Position numbers and translations under genes: made by a program. The notes beneath the pieces were generated by a model. It was not told the origin of the DNA, ran no database searches, and saw only the letters and a list, made by a program, of their open reading frames with translations. This document shows, in pieces, positions 51,865 to 60,254 of a stretch of 64,000 nt of DNA; position 1 is the stretch's first letter, and every line of letters starts with the position of its first letter. The stretch is from NCBI GenBank assembly GCA_050944855.1, contig JBMNRU010000005.1:62001-126000 (forward strand). The letters run 5' to 3'. This stretch comes from Lactonifactor sp050944855. GTDB lineage: Bacteria > Bacillota > Clostridia > Lachnospirales > Lachnospiraceae.

Positions 51865-52090
51865 TGTTGTGACATGATAGCTGTGAAGCGCGAGGTTGCT
51901 GCCGATATGGCAGGTTTTCCGTGGAGCGAATGTCAAGTTAGGAAACTGGCGACAAGTCACTGTACAAGATAATAGTCCATCAAAGAAAACAAAATGGAAA
52001 CGACGTGTGTGAAAATATGTGACACACACGGATATGTGTACAGTCACCGCTTGTCGTGCTAATAAGTGCGAAAAGGAGGCGACTTTTTTT
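51865..52090 (+). promoter_or_regulatory. Long structured leader of the S10 operon
   Basis: About 225 nt without a credible ORF. CGACAAG (51950-51956) plus ACTGTACA (51959-51966) pair with TGTACAGT (52037-52044) plus CTTGTCG (52050-52056), giving a long stem. Inside, GTGTGTG can pair with CACACAC, and GTGAC (about 52019) with GTCAC, as alternative structures. A GGTTGCTGCC...GGCAGG hairpin lies 5' of this. Such leaders in model bacteria bind L4 for feedback control; that role is inferred here from position only. Confidence 0.6.
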
Positions 52091-52408
52091 ATGGCAAGTC
52101 AAGTAATGAGAATCACATTAAAAGCTTACGATCATCAGTTAGTAGATGCATCTGCAAGCAAAATCATTGAAACTGTAAAAAAGAACGGATCAGTAGTTAG
52201 TGGACCAGTCCCACTTCCAACTAAGAAAGAGGTAGTAACTATTCTTAGAGCGGTTCACAAATACAAAGATTCCAGAGAACAGTTTGAGCAGAGAACTCAT
52301 AAAAGACTGATCGATATCATCACACCGACTCAGAAAACAATCGATGCTTTATCTCGTTTAGAGATGCCTGCAGGTGTTTATATTGATATCAAAATGAAAA
52401 ACAAATAA
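52091..52408 (+). CDS. rpsJ: 30S ribosomal protein S10
   Basis: 105 residues: MASQVMRITLKAYDHQLVD, GPVPLPTKKEVVTILRAVHKYKDSREQFE and THKRLIDI are standard S10. It is a 30S head protein and also the NusB partner in antitermination. ATG at 52091 with AAGGAGG 11 nt upstream; the upstream frame lies in the leader. First gene of the operon. The 128-bp gap to rplC holds two small hairpins (GACGC/GCGTC and GATCGC/GCGATC). Confidence 0.99.
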   Translation: MASQVMRITLKAYDHQLVDASASKIIETVKKNGSVVSGPVPLPTKKEVVTILRAVHKYKDSREQFEQRTHKRLIDIITPTQKTIDALSRLEMPAGVYIDIKMKNK

Positions 52409-52536
52409 TTCAGGCAAGAATCCTATTAGGTTTATATAGAAGCGACGCAACGGTACGGGAGCGTCCCACATATATCAACTGTTCTAGGATGATCGCGGAA
52501 GCGATCCGCTGTAGATGAAAACAGGAGGTAAAAAGA

Positions 52537-53172
52537 ATGAAGAAGGCAATCTTAGCTACAAAAGTCGGAATGACTCAAATCTTCAACGAAGACGGAGCGT
52601 TAACTCCGGTAACTGTATTGCAGGCTGGTCCATGTGTAGTAACACAGGTTAAGACAATGGACAATGACGGCTACAGTGCAGTGCAGGTTGGCTATGCTGA
52701 CAAGAGAGAAAAATTAGTGAACAAACCGATGAAAGGTCAGTTCGCAAAAGCAGGCGTTTCCTGCAAAAGATATGTAAAAGAATTTAAATTCGAGAATGCA
52801 GAAGAGTATTCTTTAGGCCAGGAAATCACAGTTGCTATGTTTGAAGCAGGCGACAAGATCGATGCTACTGCAACAAGCAAAGGTAAAGGATTCCAGGGCG
52901 CGATCAAGAGACACGGACAGTCTCGCGGACCTATGACTCACGGTTCTAAATATCATCGTCATGCAGGTTCCAATGGTGCATGTTCTGACCCGAGTAAAGT
53001 ATTCAAGGGCAAAAAAATGCCAGGACAGATGGGTAACAAGAAAGTTACCATTCAGAATCTGGAAGTTGTAAAAGTAGATGCTGAAAACAACTTACTGTTG
53101 GTAAAAGGTGCTGTGCCAGGACCTAAGAAATCTTTAGTAACAATTAAAGAAACGGTGAAAACTATAAAATAA
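52537..53172 (+). CDS. rplC: 50S ribosomal protein L3
   Basis: 211 residues. ILATKVGMTQIFNEDG at the start, GKGFQGAIKRHGQSRGPMTHGSK and GKKMPGQMGNKKVTIQNLEV are diagnostic. It binds 23S rRNA near the peptidyl transferase centre and is an early assembly protein. AGGAGG before the start; rplD follows after 28 bp. Confidence 0.99.
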   Translation: MKKAILATKVGMTQIFNEDGALTPVTVLQAGPCVVTQVKTMDNDGYSAVQVGYADKREKLVNKPMKGQFAKAGVSCKRYVKEFKFENAEEYSLGQEITVAMFEAGDKIDATATSKGKGFQGAIKRHGQSRGPMTHGSKYHRHAGSNGACSDPSKVFKGKKMPGQMGNKKVTIQNLEVVKVDAENNLLLVKGAVPGPKKSLVTIKETVKTIK

Positions 53173-53200
53173 GTTTTTATAGGAAAGGAGGAACACACAG

Positions 53201-53821
53201 ATGGCAAATGTATCTGTTTATAATATGGAAGGCAATGAAGTTGGAACAATGGAATTAAATGATGCAGTGTTCGGTGTAGAAGTTAATGAACATCTGGTAC
53301 ATTTAGCTGTTGTTACCCAGCTGGCAAATAAACGTCAGGGAACACAGAAAGCTAAAACCCGTTCCGAAGTAAGCGGCGGCGGAAGAAAGCCTTGGAGACA
53401 GAAAGGTACCGGTCATGCAAGACAGGGATCAACAAGAGCTCCTCAGTGGACAGGCGGCGGTATGGTATTCGCACCGACACCTAGAGACTACACAATGAAA
53501 ATGAACAAAAAAGAGAAAAGAGCTGCTTTAAAATCTGCTCTGACATCTAAAGTGCAGGAGAACAAGCTGATCGTTCTTGACGAACTGAAATTAGATGAAG
53601 TAAAGACAAAAGCAATGGTAACTGTATTAAATAATCTGAAAGCAGAACAGGCTCTGGTTATTTTAAACGGCAATGACAATAACGTTGTATTATCTGCAAG
53701 AAATATTCCTGGCGTAGCAACCACACAGGTTAACGCTATGAACGTATATGATGTACTGAAATACAATACAGTGATCGTGACAAAAGAAGCAGTAGCTTCA
53801 ATTGAGGAGGTGTACGCATAA
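53201..53821 (+). CDS. rplD: 50S ribosomal protein L4
   Basis: 206 residues. TRSEVSGGGRKPWRQKGTGHARQGS forms the tunnel-lining loop (quoted in part), with GGGMVFAPTPRDY following. L4 lines the exit tunnel and in several bacteria represses its own operon, which makes the long leader upstream of rpsJ notable. The stop overlaps the rplW start (TAATG). Confidence 0.99.
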   Translation: MANVSVYNMEGNEVGTMELNDAVFGVEVNEHLVHLAVVTQLANKRQGTQKAKTRSEVSGGGRKPWRQKGTGHARQGSTRAPQWTGGGMVFAPTPRDYTMKMNKKEKRAALKSALTSKVQENKLIVLDELKLDEVKTKAMVTVLNNLKAEQALVILNGNDNNVVLSARNIPGVATTQVNAMNVYDVLKYNTVIVTKEAVASIEEVYA

Positions 53822-54120
53822 TGGCAAATATTCAGTATTATGATGTAATCCTTAAACCGGTTATCACAGAAAAAAGTATGAATGCTATGGGTGAGAAGAA
53901 ATATACTTTCTTGGTACATCCGGAAGCAAATAAAACAATGATCAAAGACGCTGTTGAAAAAATGTTTGAAGGAACAAAAGTAAAAAGCGTTAACACCATG
54001 AACATGGACGGCAAAACAAAACGCCGCGGCATGACATATGGCAAAACAGCAAAGACAAAGAAAGCAATTGTATCTTTGACAGCTGACAGCAAAGATATTG
54101 AGATTTTTGAGGGTCTGTAA
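53821..54120 (+). CDS. rplW: 50S ribosomal protein L23
   Basis: 99 residues: DVILKPVITEKSMNAM, FLVHPEANKTMIKDAVEKMF and KTKRRGMTYGKT. It sits at the tunnel exit and docks trigger factor and SRP. The 110-bp gap to rplB contains two hairpins (GAACCAA/TTGGTTC and AACGCC/GGCGTT). Confidence 0.99.
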   Translation: MANIQYYDVILKPVITEKSMNAMGEKKYTFLVHPEANKTMIKDAVEKMFEGTKVKSVNTMNMDGKTKRRGMTYGKTAKTKKAIVSLTADSKDIEIFEGL

Positions 54121-54230
54121 AATACAGACGCCGGAACCAAGAAAAAGTAATCCATTATTTGGTTCGCACAATAAGAAAACGCCAGGAGGCGTTGTAACAA
54201 AGTTGAATAGGATTGAAAGGAGAGACAGTA

Positions 54231-55076
54231 ATGGGAATTAAAACATATAACCCATATACACCTTCCAGAAGACATATGACTGGCTCTGATTTCTCTGAGA
54301 TTACAAAGACTACTCCTGAGAAATCACTGGTTGTATCACTGAAAAAGAATGCTGGACGTAATAATCAGGGTAAAATCACAGTAAGACATCATGGAGGCGG
54401 CAGCAGAAGAAAATATAGAATCATCGACTTCAAGAGAAGAAAAGATGATGTTCCGGGAAAGGTAGTATCTATTGAATACGATCCAAACAGAACAGCAAAT
54501 ATTGCTTTAGTAGCATATGCAGATGGCGAAAAAGCATATATCCTTGCTCCGGAAGGCTTACAGGTTGGTCACAAGATCGTGAATAGTCCTAACGCAGAAG
54601 TTAGACCAGGCAACTGCCTGCCACTTGAAGCTATTCCTGTTGGTACTATGGTACACAACATTGAATTATATCCTGGAAAAGGCGGACAGTTAGTTCGTTC
54701 CGCAGGAAACGGCGCACAGTTAATGGCAAAAGAAGGCAAATACGCAACACTGCGTCTGCCGTCTGGTGAAATGAGAATGGTTCCTATCGTATGCCGTGCA
54801 TCTATCGGTGTTGTAGGAAACGGCGAGCACAGCCTTATCAACATTGGTAAAGCTGGACGTAAACGTCACATGGGTATCAGACCTACTGTTCGCGGTTCGG
54901 TTATGAACCCTAATGACCATCCACATGGTGGTGGAGAAGGTAAGACCGGTATTGGTCGTCCAGGTCCATCTACTCCATGGGGTAAACCTGCTCTTGGTCT
55001 GAAGACTAGAAAGAAAAACAAACAGTCCAATAAGTACATCGTAAGAAGAAGAGATGGAAAAGCTTTAAGTAAATAA
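54231..55076 (+). CDS. rplB: 50S ribosomal protein L2
   Basis: 281 residues. MGIKTYNPYTPSRRHMTGS, GRNNQGKITVRHHGGG and the C-terminal MNPNDHPHGGGEGKTGIGRPG with the essential histidine. A core peptidyl-transferase-centre protein. ATG at 54231 after AAAGGAG; the frame from 54213 starts with a TTG inside the ribosome-site region and is rejected. Confidence 0.99.
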   Translation: MGIKTYNPYTPSRRHMTGSDFSEITKTTPEKSLVVSLKKNAGRNNQGKITVRHHGGGSRRKYRIIDFKRRKDDVPGKVVSIEYDPNRTANIALVAYADGEKAYILAPEGLQVGHKIVNSPNAEVRPGNCLPLEAIPVGTMVHNIELYPGKGGQLVRSAGNGAQLMAKEGKYATLRLPSGEMRMVPIVCRASIGVVGNGEHSLINIGKAGRKRHMGIRPTVRGSVMNPNDHPHGGGEGKTGIGRPGPSTPWGKPALGLKTRKKNKQSNKYIVRRRDGKALSK

Positions 55077-55089
55077 GGAGGTTTGAACT

Positions 55090-55368
55090 ATGGCTCGTTC
55101 ACTGAAAAAAGGACCATTTGTCGATGCAAGTTTAATGAAAAAAGTAGAAGCATGCAACGCTTCCGGTGATAAAACAGTTATTAAGACATGGTCACGTCGT
55201 TCTACAATCTTCCCACAGTTCGTTGGACATACGATCGCAGTTCACGACGGAAGAAAACATGTGCCTGTATATGTTACAGAAGATATGGTTGGACACAAGC
55301 TGGGAGAGTTTGTTGCAACAAGAACATACAGAGGACATGGAAAAGACGAAAAGAAATCTAAGAGATAA
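55090..55368 (+). CDS. rpsS: 30S ribosomal protein S19
   Basis: 92 residues: MARSLKKGPFVDASLMKKV and TIFPQFVGHTIAVHDGRKHVPVYV. 30S head protein near the A-site finger. The 73-bp gap downstream holds a strong ACACCCC/GGGGTGT hairpin before rplV. Confidence 0.99.
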   Translation: MARSLKKGPFVDASLMKKVEACNASGDKTVIKTWSRRSTIFPQFVGHTIAVHDGRKHVPVYVTEDMVGHKLGEFVATRTYRGHGKDEKKSKR

Positions 55369-55441
55369 ATCATACACCCCTTCATGGGGTGTGCCTATAA
55401 AGGCCTGAGGGCCGGCTAAGTTTGAAAGGAGGACTAATTCC

Positions 55442-55828
55442 ATGGCAAAAGGACATAGATCCCAGATTAAAAGAGCAAGAAATGCCCAGAAAGACACAAG
55501 ACCATCTGCTAAATTATCTTACGCAAGAATGTCTGTACAGAAAGCTTGTTATATATTAGACGTTATCCGTGGTAAAGATGTGCAGACTGCTCTGGGAATT
55601 CTGGAATACAACCCAAGATACGCTTCCAGCGTAATTAAAAAATTATTGCAGTCAGCGATTGCTAATGCTGAAAACAACAACGGTATGAGCGCTGAAAATC
55701 TTTACATTGCAGAGTGTTACGCTAACAAAGCTCCTACAATGAAGAGAATTCAGCCAAGAGCACAGGGTAGAGCTTACAGAATCGAAAAAAGAAACTGCCA
55801 CATCTCAATCGTGTTAGATGAAAGATAA
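55442..55828 (+). CDS. rplV: 50S ribosomal protein L22
   Basis: 128 residues: ARMSVQKACYILDVIRGKD, ALGILEYNPRYASSVIKKLL and PRAQGRAYRIEKRNCHI. Its beta-hairpin lines the exit tunnel and contacts macrolides. AAAGGAGG lies before the start. Confidence 0.99.
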   Translation: MAKGHRSQIKRARNAQKDTRPSAKLSYARMSVQKACYILDVIRGKDVQTALGILEYNPRYASSVIKKLLQSAIANAENNNGMSAENLYIAECYANKAPTMKRIQPRAQGRAYRIEKRNCHISIVLDER

Positions 55829-55839
55829 GGAGGACGATC

Positions 55840-56496
55840 ATGGGACAGAAAGTTAATCCACACGGCCTTAGAGTCGGTGTTATTAAAGACTGGGATTCCA
55901 AATGGTATGCAGAAAAAGATTTTGCAGACTTCTTAGTAGAAGACTACAACATCCGCACATACCTGAAGAAAAAATTATACAGCGCAGGTGTTTCTAAGAT
56001 TGAAATCGAAAGAGCATCTGACAGAGTAAAAGTTATTATCTACACAGCTAAGCCTGGTATCGTAATCGGTAAAGGCGGCGCTGAAATCGAAAAAGTAAAA
56101 GCTGAACTTCAGAAATTTACTGCAAAGAAATTAGTTGTTGATATCAAAGAAGTAAAAAGACCAGACAGAGATGCTCAGTTAGTAGCAGAAAATATCGCAC
56201 TGCAGCTGGAAAACCGTATTTCTTTCCGTCGTGCTATGAAATCCACGATGCAGAGAACTATGAGAGCCGGTGCAAAAGGAATCAAAACATCCGTATCCGG
56301 ACGTCTTGGCGGTGCTGATATGGCTCGTACAGAATTCTACAGCGAGGGAACCATTCCGCTGCAGACATTAAGAGCAGACATCGACTATGGTTTCGCCGAA
56401 GCAGACACAACTTACGGTAAAGTAGGTGTGAAGGCTTGGATCTACAATGGCGAAGTACTTCCAACTAAAGGAACTAAGGAAGGGAGCGATAAATAA
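55840..56496 (+). CDS. rpsC: 30S ribosomal protein S3
   Basis: 218 residues. MGQKVNPHGLRVGVIKDWDS, the KH-type GIVIGKGGAEIEKVK and the RRAMKSTMQRTMRAGAKGIK C-terminal domain. It forms part of the mRNA entry channel and helicase. rplP starts 2 bp after its stop. Confidence 0.99.
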   Translation: MGQKVNPHGLRVGVIKDWDSKWYAEKDFADFLVEDYNIRTYLKKKLYSAGVSKIEIERASDRVKVIIYTAKPGIVIGKGGAEIEKVKAELQKFTAKKLVVDIKEVKRPDRDAQLVAENIALQLENRISFRRAMKSTMQRTMRAGAKGIKTSVSGRLGGADMARTEFYSEGTIPLQTLRADIDYGFAEADTTYGKVGVKAWIYNGEVLPTKGTKEGSDK

Positions 56497-56498
56497 TT

Positions 56499-56936
56499 AT
56501 GTTAATGCCAAAAAGAGTTAAACGTCGTAAACAATTCCGCGGATCCATGAAAGGAAAAGCATTAAGAGGAAATAAAATAAATTATGGTGATTTCGGTCTG
56601 GTAGCTTCCGATCCATGTTGGATCACTTCAAATCAGATTGAAGCAGCCCGTGTTGCCATGACTCGTTATATCAAGCGTGGTGGTAAGGTTTGGATCAAAA
56701 TCTTCCCGGACAAACCAGTAACAGCAAAACCAGCAGAAACACGTATGGGTTCCGGTAAAGGAGCTTTGGAATACTGGGTAGCAGTTGTAAAACCAGGTCG
56801 TGTAATGTTTGAAATCGCAGGTGTTCCTGAGGAAACAGCTCGTGAAGCATTACGTCTTGCTATGCATAAGTTACCATGTAAATGTAAAATCGTTTCTCGT
56901 GCAGACTTAGAAGGCGGTGATAACAGTGAAAATTAA
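56499..56936 (+). CDS. rplP: 50S ribosomal protein L16
   Basis: 145 residues. MLMPKRVKRRKQFRGSMKGK, GGKVWIKIFPDKPVTAKPAE and RMGSGKGALEYWVAVVKPG. It contacts the A-site tRNA region of 23S rRNA. Its end overlaps rpmC by 11 bp. Confidence 0.99.
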   Translation: MLMPKRVKRRKQFRGSMKGKALRGNKINYGDFGLVASDPCWITSNQIEAARVAMTRYIKRGGKVWIKIFPDKPVTAKPAETRMGSGKGALEYWVAVVKPGRVMFEIAGVPEETAREALRLAMHKLPCKCKIVSRADLEGGDNSEN

Positions 56937-57135
56937 TAAGTATGTAGAAGATTTAAGAACAAAATCAGCTACAGAATTAAATGAAGAATTAGTAGCTGCT
57001 AAAAAGGAACTCTTCAATTTGAGATTTCAGAATGCAACCAATCAGTTAGACAATACCAGCAGAATCAAAGAGGTTCGCAGAAATATTGCAAGAATCCAGA
57101 CTGTCATTGCCCAGAAGGCAAATGCAGCTGAGTAA
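56926..57135 (+). CDS. rpmC: 50S ribosomal protein L29
   Basis: 69 residues: MKINKYVEDLRTKSATELNE, FNLRFQNATNQLDN and RIKEVRRNIARI. Sits near the tunnel exit next to L23. GTG at 56926 is chosen because MKINKYV is the usual start; GTG at 56917 is an in-frame alternative. The ribosome site is weak and coupling to rplP is likely. Confidence 0.97.
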   Translation: MKINKYVEDLRTKSATELNEELVAAKKELFNLRFQNATNQLDNTSRIKEVRRNIARIQTVIAQKANAAE

Positions 57136-57151
57136 TTAAGGAGGAATCGTC

Positions 57152-57406
57152 GTGGAAAGAAATCTTAGAAAAACACGTACCGGTAAGGTAGTAAGCAATA
57201 AAATGGACAAAACCATCGTTGTTGCCATCGAAGACCATGTAAAACATCCTCTTTACAAAAAAATCGTGAAGAGAACTTATAAATTAAAAGCTCATGATGA
57301 AAACAATGAATGCAACATCGGCGATACCGTTAAGGTAATGGAAACAAGACCTTTATCAAAAGATAAAAGATGGAGACTTGTTGAGGTTGTAGAAAAGGTT
57401 AAATAA
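57152..57406 (+). CDS. rpsQ: 30S ribosomal protein S17
   Basis: 84 residues: MERNLRKTRTGKVVSNKMDK, HPLYKKIVKRTYKLKAHDE and METRPLSKDKRWRLVEVVEK. OB-fold 30S assembly protein. GTG start 8 nt after AAGGAGG. Confidence 0.99.
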   Translation: MERNLRKTRTGKVVSNKMDKTIVVAIEDHVKHPLYKKIVKRTYKLKAHDENNECNIGDTVKVMETRPLSKDKRWRLVEVVEKVK

Positions 57407-57441
57407 TCCGAGCATATAGATCGTTAAGGAGGAATACCAGC

Positions 57442-57810
57442 ATGATTCAGCAGGAAAGTAGACTTAGAGTCGCTGATAACACTGGTGCAAAAGAAATTCT
57501 TTGTATCCGCGTTATGGGTGGTTCTACTAGAAGATATGCAAATATTGGTGATGTAATCGTTGCTACTGTCAAAGATGCAACACCAGGTGGCGTTGTAAAA
57601 AAAGGTGACGTTGTAAAGGCTGTTGTTGTTCGTTCTGTAAAAGGTGCTCGTCGTAAAGACGGTTCTTACATTAAATTTGATGAGAACGCAGCAGTAATTA
57701 TCAAAGATGATAAAACACCAAGAGGAACTCGTATTTTTGGACCAGTAGCCAGAGAGCTTCGTGAGAAACAGTTCATGAAAATTGTTTCCTTAGCTCCAGA
57801 AGTATTATAG
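57442..57810 (+). CDS. rplN: 50S ribosomal protein L14
   Basis: 122 residues: MIQQESRLRVADNTGAKEIL and GSYIKFDENAAVIIKDDKTP, with RIFGPVARELRE. It forms part of the 30S contact surface (bridge B8) and binds RsfS. Confidence 0.99.
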   Translation: MIQQESRLRVADNTGAKEILCIRVMGGSTRRYANIGDVIVATVKDATPGGVVKKGDVVKAVVVRSVKGARRKDGSYIKFDENAAVIIKDDKTPRGTRIFGPVARELREKQFMKIVSLAPEVL

Positions 57811-57820
57811 GAGGTACCTT

Positions 57821-58132
57821 ATGGCAACATTAAAAATTAAAAAAGGTGATACAGTTAAAGTAATCGCCGGCAAAGATAAAGACAAAGAAGGCAAAGTAAT
57901 CTCTGTTGACGCTAAGCACGGTAAAGTGGTTGTAGAAGGCATTAATATGATTACAAAACATGCAAAACCTTCTATGGCAAACCAGCAGGGTGGAATCGTG
58001 AATAAAGAAGCTGCACTTGATATTTCCAATGTAATGCTTATGCATAAGGGAAAAGCAACAAGAGTAGGTTTCAAAATTGAAGGCGACAAAAAAGTTCGTG
58101 TAGCAAAAGCAACAGGCGAAGTAATCGATTAA
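57821..58132 (+). CDS. rplX: 50S ribosomal protein L24
   Basis: 103 residues with a KOW motif: KGDTVKVIAGKDKDKEGKVI, and VEGINMITKHAKP. Assembly initiator protein of the 50S subunit. Confidence 0.99.
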   Translation: MATLKIKKGDTVKVIAGKDKDKEGKVISVDAKHGKVVVEGINMITKHAKPSMANQQGGIVNKEAALDISNVMLMHKGKATRVGFKIEGDKKVRVAKATGEVID

Positions 58133-58152
58133 TAAGAGAGGAGGCCAATCAA

Positions 58153-58692
58153 ATGAGCAGATTAAAAGAACTGTACCAGAACGAAATCGTTGATGCGATG
58201 ATGAAAAAGTTTGAATACAAAAACGTCATGGAAGTGCCAAAACTCGATAAAATCGTTGTAAACATGGGTGTTGGTGAAGCGAAAGAAAACGCAAAATTAT
58301 TAGATGCGGCAATTGCTGATATGGAACTGATCACAGGTCAGAAAGCTGTTGTTACAAGAGCAAAGAACTCCGTAGCTAACTTCAAGATCAGAGAAGGTAT
58401 GCCGATTGGATGTAAAGTAACTTTAAGAGGCGAGAAGATGTATGAATTTGCAGATCGTCTCATCAATTTAGCACTTCCTCGTGTACGTGACTTCCGCGGT
58501 GTAAATCCTAACGCATTTGATGGAAGAGGAAACTATGCTCTGGGTATTAAAGAGCAGCTGATCTTCCCGGAAGTTGAGTACGATAAGATCGATAAAGTAA
58601 GAGGTATGGACGTAATTTTCGTTACTACCGCTAAAACTGATGAAGAAGCTCGTGAATTATTGAGATTATTCAATATGCCATTCGCAAAATAA
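58153..58692 (+). CDS. rplE: 50S ribosomal protein L5
   Basis: 179 residues: LYQNEIVDAMMKKFEYKNVM, KIVVNMGVGEAKENAK and RDFRGVNPNAFDGRGNYALG. Binds 5S rRNA in the central protuberance. Confidence 0.99.
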   Translation: MSRLKELYQNEIVDAMMKKFEYKNVMEVPKLDKIVVNMGVGEAKENAKLLDAAIADMELITGQKAVVTRAKNSVANFKIREGMPIGCKVTLRGEKMYEFADRLINLALPRVRDFRGVNPNAFDGRGNYALGIKEQLIFPEVEYDKIDKVRGMDVIFVTTAKTDEEARELLRLFNMPFAK

Positions 58693-58707
58693 TAGGAGGT
58701 ATGATTC

Positions 58708-58893
58708 ATGGCTAAAACAGCAATGAAAATCAAACAGCAGCGCAAAGCTAAATTCTCCACTAGAGAATATAATCGTTGTAGAATCTGTGGTCGTCCACAT
58801 GCTTATTTAAGAAAATACGGAATCTGCAGAATCTGTTTCCGTGAATTAGCTTATAAGGGACAGATCCCTGGCGTGAAAAAGGCTAGCTGGTAG
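58708..58893 (+). CDS. rpsZ: 30S ribosomal protein S14, zinc-binding type
   Basis: 61 residues. The short C+ form has two CxxC pairs (CRICGRPHAYLRKYGICRIC) that hold zinc. Type Z S14 is the usual form in Clostridia. AGGAGG before the start. Confidence 0.98.
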   Translation: MAKTAMKIKQQRKAKFSTREYNRCRICGRPHAYLRKYGICRICFRELAYKGQIPGVKKASW

Positions 58894-58913
58894 AAGAGAG
58901 GAGGACACTGGAA

Positions 58914-59315
58914 ATGACAATGAGCGATCCAATCGCAGATATGCTTACAAGAATTCGTAATGCAAATACTGCTAAACATGATACCGTAGATGTTCCGGCA
59001 TCTAAAATGAAACTTGCTATTGCTGAGATCCTTTTAAAAGAGGGATACATTGCAAAATATGATGTAATCGAAGATGGAAGCTTTAAGACAATTCATATCA
59101 CATTAAAATACGGTGTGGATAAGAACGAAAAGATCATCACAGGTTTAAAGAGAATCTCTAAACCAGGTTTACGTATTTATGTAGGCAAAGATGAGCTTCC
59201 GAAGGTTCTGGGTGGATTAGGAGTTGCAATCCTTTCTACAAACCAGGGCGTTATCACAGACAAAGAAGCAAGAAAACTCCAGGTAGGCGGAGAAGTTTTA
59301 GCATTTGTTTGGTAG
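58914..59315 (+). CDS. rpsH: 30S ribosomal protein S8
   Basis: 133 residues: MSDPIADMLTRIRNANTAKH, SKPGLRIYVGKDELPKVLGG and GVITDKEARKLQVGGEVLAF. Central 16S-binding protein; in E. coli S8 represses the spc operon. ATG at 58914 is 9 nt from AGGAGG; the next ATG at 58920 (MSDPI) is also possible. Followed by an unusual 382-bp repeat region instead of the usual short gap. Confidence 0.98.
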   Translation: MTMSDPIADMLTRIRNANTAKHDTVDVPASKMKLAIAEILLKEGYIAKYDVIEDGSFKTIHITLKYGVDKNEKIITGLKRISKPGLRIYVGKDELPKVLGGLGVAILSTNQGVITDKEARKLQVGGEVLAFVW

Positions 59316-59319
59316 GCCG

Positions 59320-59623
59320 AAAGCAACTTAATGAGAACAAGCCGATAGGCGCCGTTCGAATTTAGTGCGAGGCCCTTCCTGACCCTTAATGAAGCCGAGC
59401 GGTAGGCGAAGGCTGAATTTAGTGGAGGGAAGAAACCCGTAAAAGCAACTTAATGAGAACAAGCCGGTAGGCGCAGTTCGAATTTAGTGCGAGGCCCTTC
59501 CTGACCCTTAATGAAGCCGAGCAGCAGGTGAAGGCTGAATTTAGTGGAGGGAAGAAACCCGTAAAAGCAACTTAATGAGAACAAGCCGATAGGCGCAGTT
59601 CGAATTTAGTGCAAGGCGGGAAG
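59320..59623 (+). repeat. 122-bp tandem repeat (2.5 copies) encoding five hairpins, inside the spc operon
   Basis: AAAGCAACTTAATGAG starts at 59320, 59442 and 59564, an exact 122-bp period. Each unit has two diverged sub-repeats, A and B. Hairpins are at 59327-59367 (A1), 59385-59424 (B1), 59449-59489 (A2), 59507-59546 (B2) and 59571-59611 (A3). Each has CTTAATGA opposite GAATTTAG, with a tandem G-A/A-G mismatch next to a 4-bp stem. That stem is GAAC/GTTC in A and AGCC/GGCT in B, a compensatory change. CCCTTCC and GGGAAG flank hairpins B1 and B2. No protein frame is evident. Likely a structured intra-operon RNA. Confidence 0.85.
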
Positions 59624-59697
59624 AAATATAGCAACTGAAAACAGAGGGGAACCATATAAGCGTCCCTTCCGAAAATTTAAGTTAGGAGGAAACAGGT
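59624..59697 (+). promoter_or_regulatory. Translation initiation region of rplF with anti-repeat sequence
   Basis: TTAAGTT (59677-59683) lies directly before the AGGAGG ribosome site (59684-59689) and is complementary to the AACTTAA of each A sub-repeat. CCCTTCC at 59664-59670 can pair with GGGAAG at 59618-59623. The repeat could therefore alter access to the rplF start. This is a pairing prediction only. Confidence 0.4.
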
Positions 59698-60237
59698 ATG
59701 TCACGTATCGGAAGACAGCCAGTCGCTATCCCAGCAGGCGTAGAAGTAAAAATTGCTGAGAATAACGTAGTGACCGTGAAAGGTCCTAAGGGAACACTTG
59801 AAAGAGCGTTGCCAACAGAAATGGAAATTAAGTTAGAAGAAGGCAGTGTTGTAGTAACAAGACCGAACGATTTAAAGAAAATGAAATCCTTACATGGTTT
59901 AACCAGAACACTGATCCACAACATGGTTGTTGGTGTCAGCGAAGGCTATACAAAAGCTCTGGAAGTAAACGGTGTAGGTTATAAGGTTCAGAAACAGGGT
60001 AAAAAGTTAGTATTATCCCTGGGCTATTCACATACCGTTGAGATGGAAGATCCTGAAGGCATAGAGTCTGTTGTAGACGGAAACAAAATCACAGTTAAAG
60101 GTATTGATAAAGAAAAAGTTGGCCAATATGCAGCTGAAATCAGAGATAAGAGAAGACCGGAACCATATAAAGGCAAAGGTATTAAATATGCTGACGAAGT
60201 TATCAGACGTAAAGTTGGTAAGACTGGTAAAAAATAA
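59698..60237 (+). CDS. rplF: 50S ribosomal protein L6
   Basis: 179 residues: MSRIGRQPVAIPAGVEVKI, LHGLTRTLIHNMVVGVSEGY and RRPEPYKGKGIKYADEVIRR. Binds near the sarcin-ricin loop. AGGAGG is 8 nt upstream. Separated from rpsH by the repeat region. Confidence 0.99.
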   Translation: MSRIGRQPVAIPAGVEVKIAENNVVTVKGPKGTLERALPTEMEIKLEEGSVVVTRPNDLKKMKSLHGLTRTLIHNMVVGVSEGYTKALEVNGVGYKVQKQGKKLVLSLGYSHTVEMEDPEGIESVVDGNKITVKGIDKEKVGQYAAEIRDKRRPEPYKGKGIKYADEVIRRKVGKTGKK

Positions 60238-60254
60238 TTAAGGAGAGTGTAAAA

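Noticed and set aside
59346..59370. tRNA-like T-arm (GTTCGAAT) in the repeat units
   Set aside because: The flanking bases do not make a 5-bp T-stem, and no acceptor, D or anticodon arms surround it.
59320..59623. CRISPR array in the rpsH-rplF gap
   Set aside because: The repeats are head-to-tail without unique spacers, with a 122-bp period and internal sub-repeats, and no cas genes are near.
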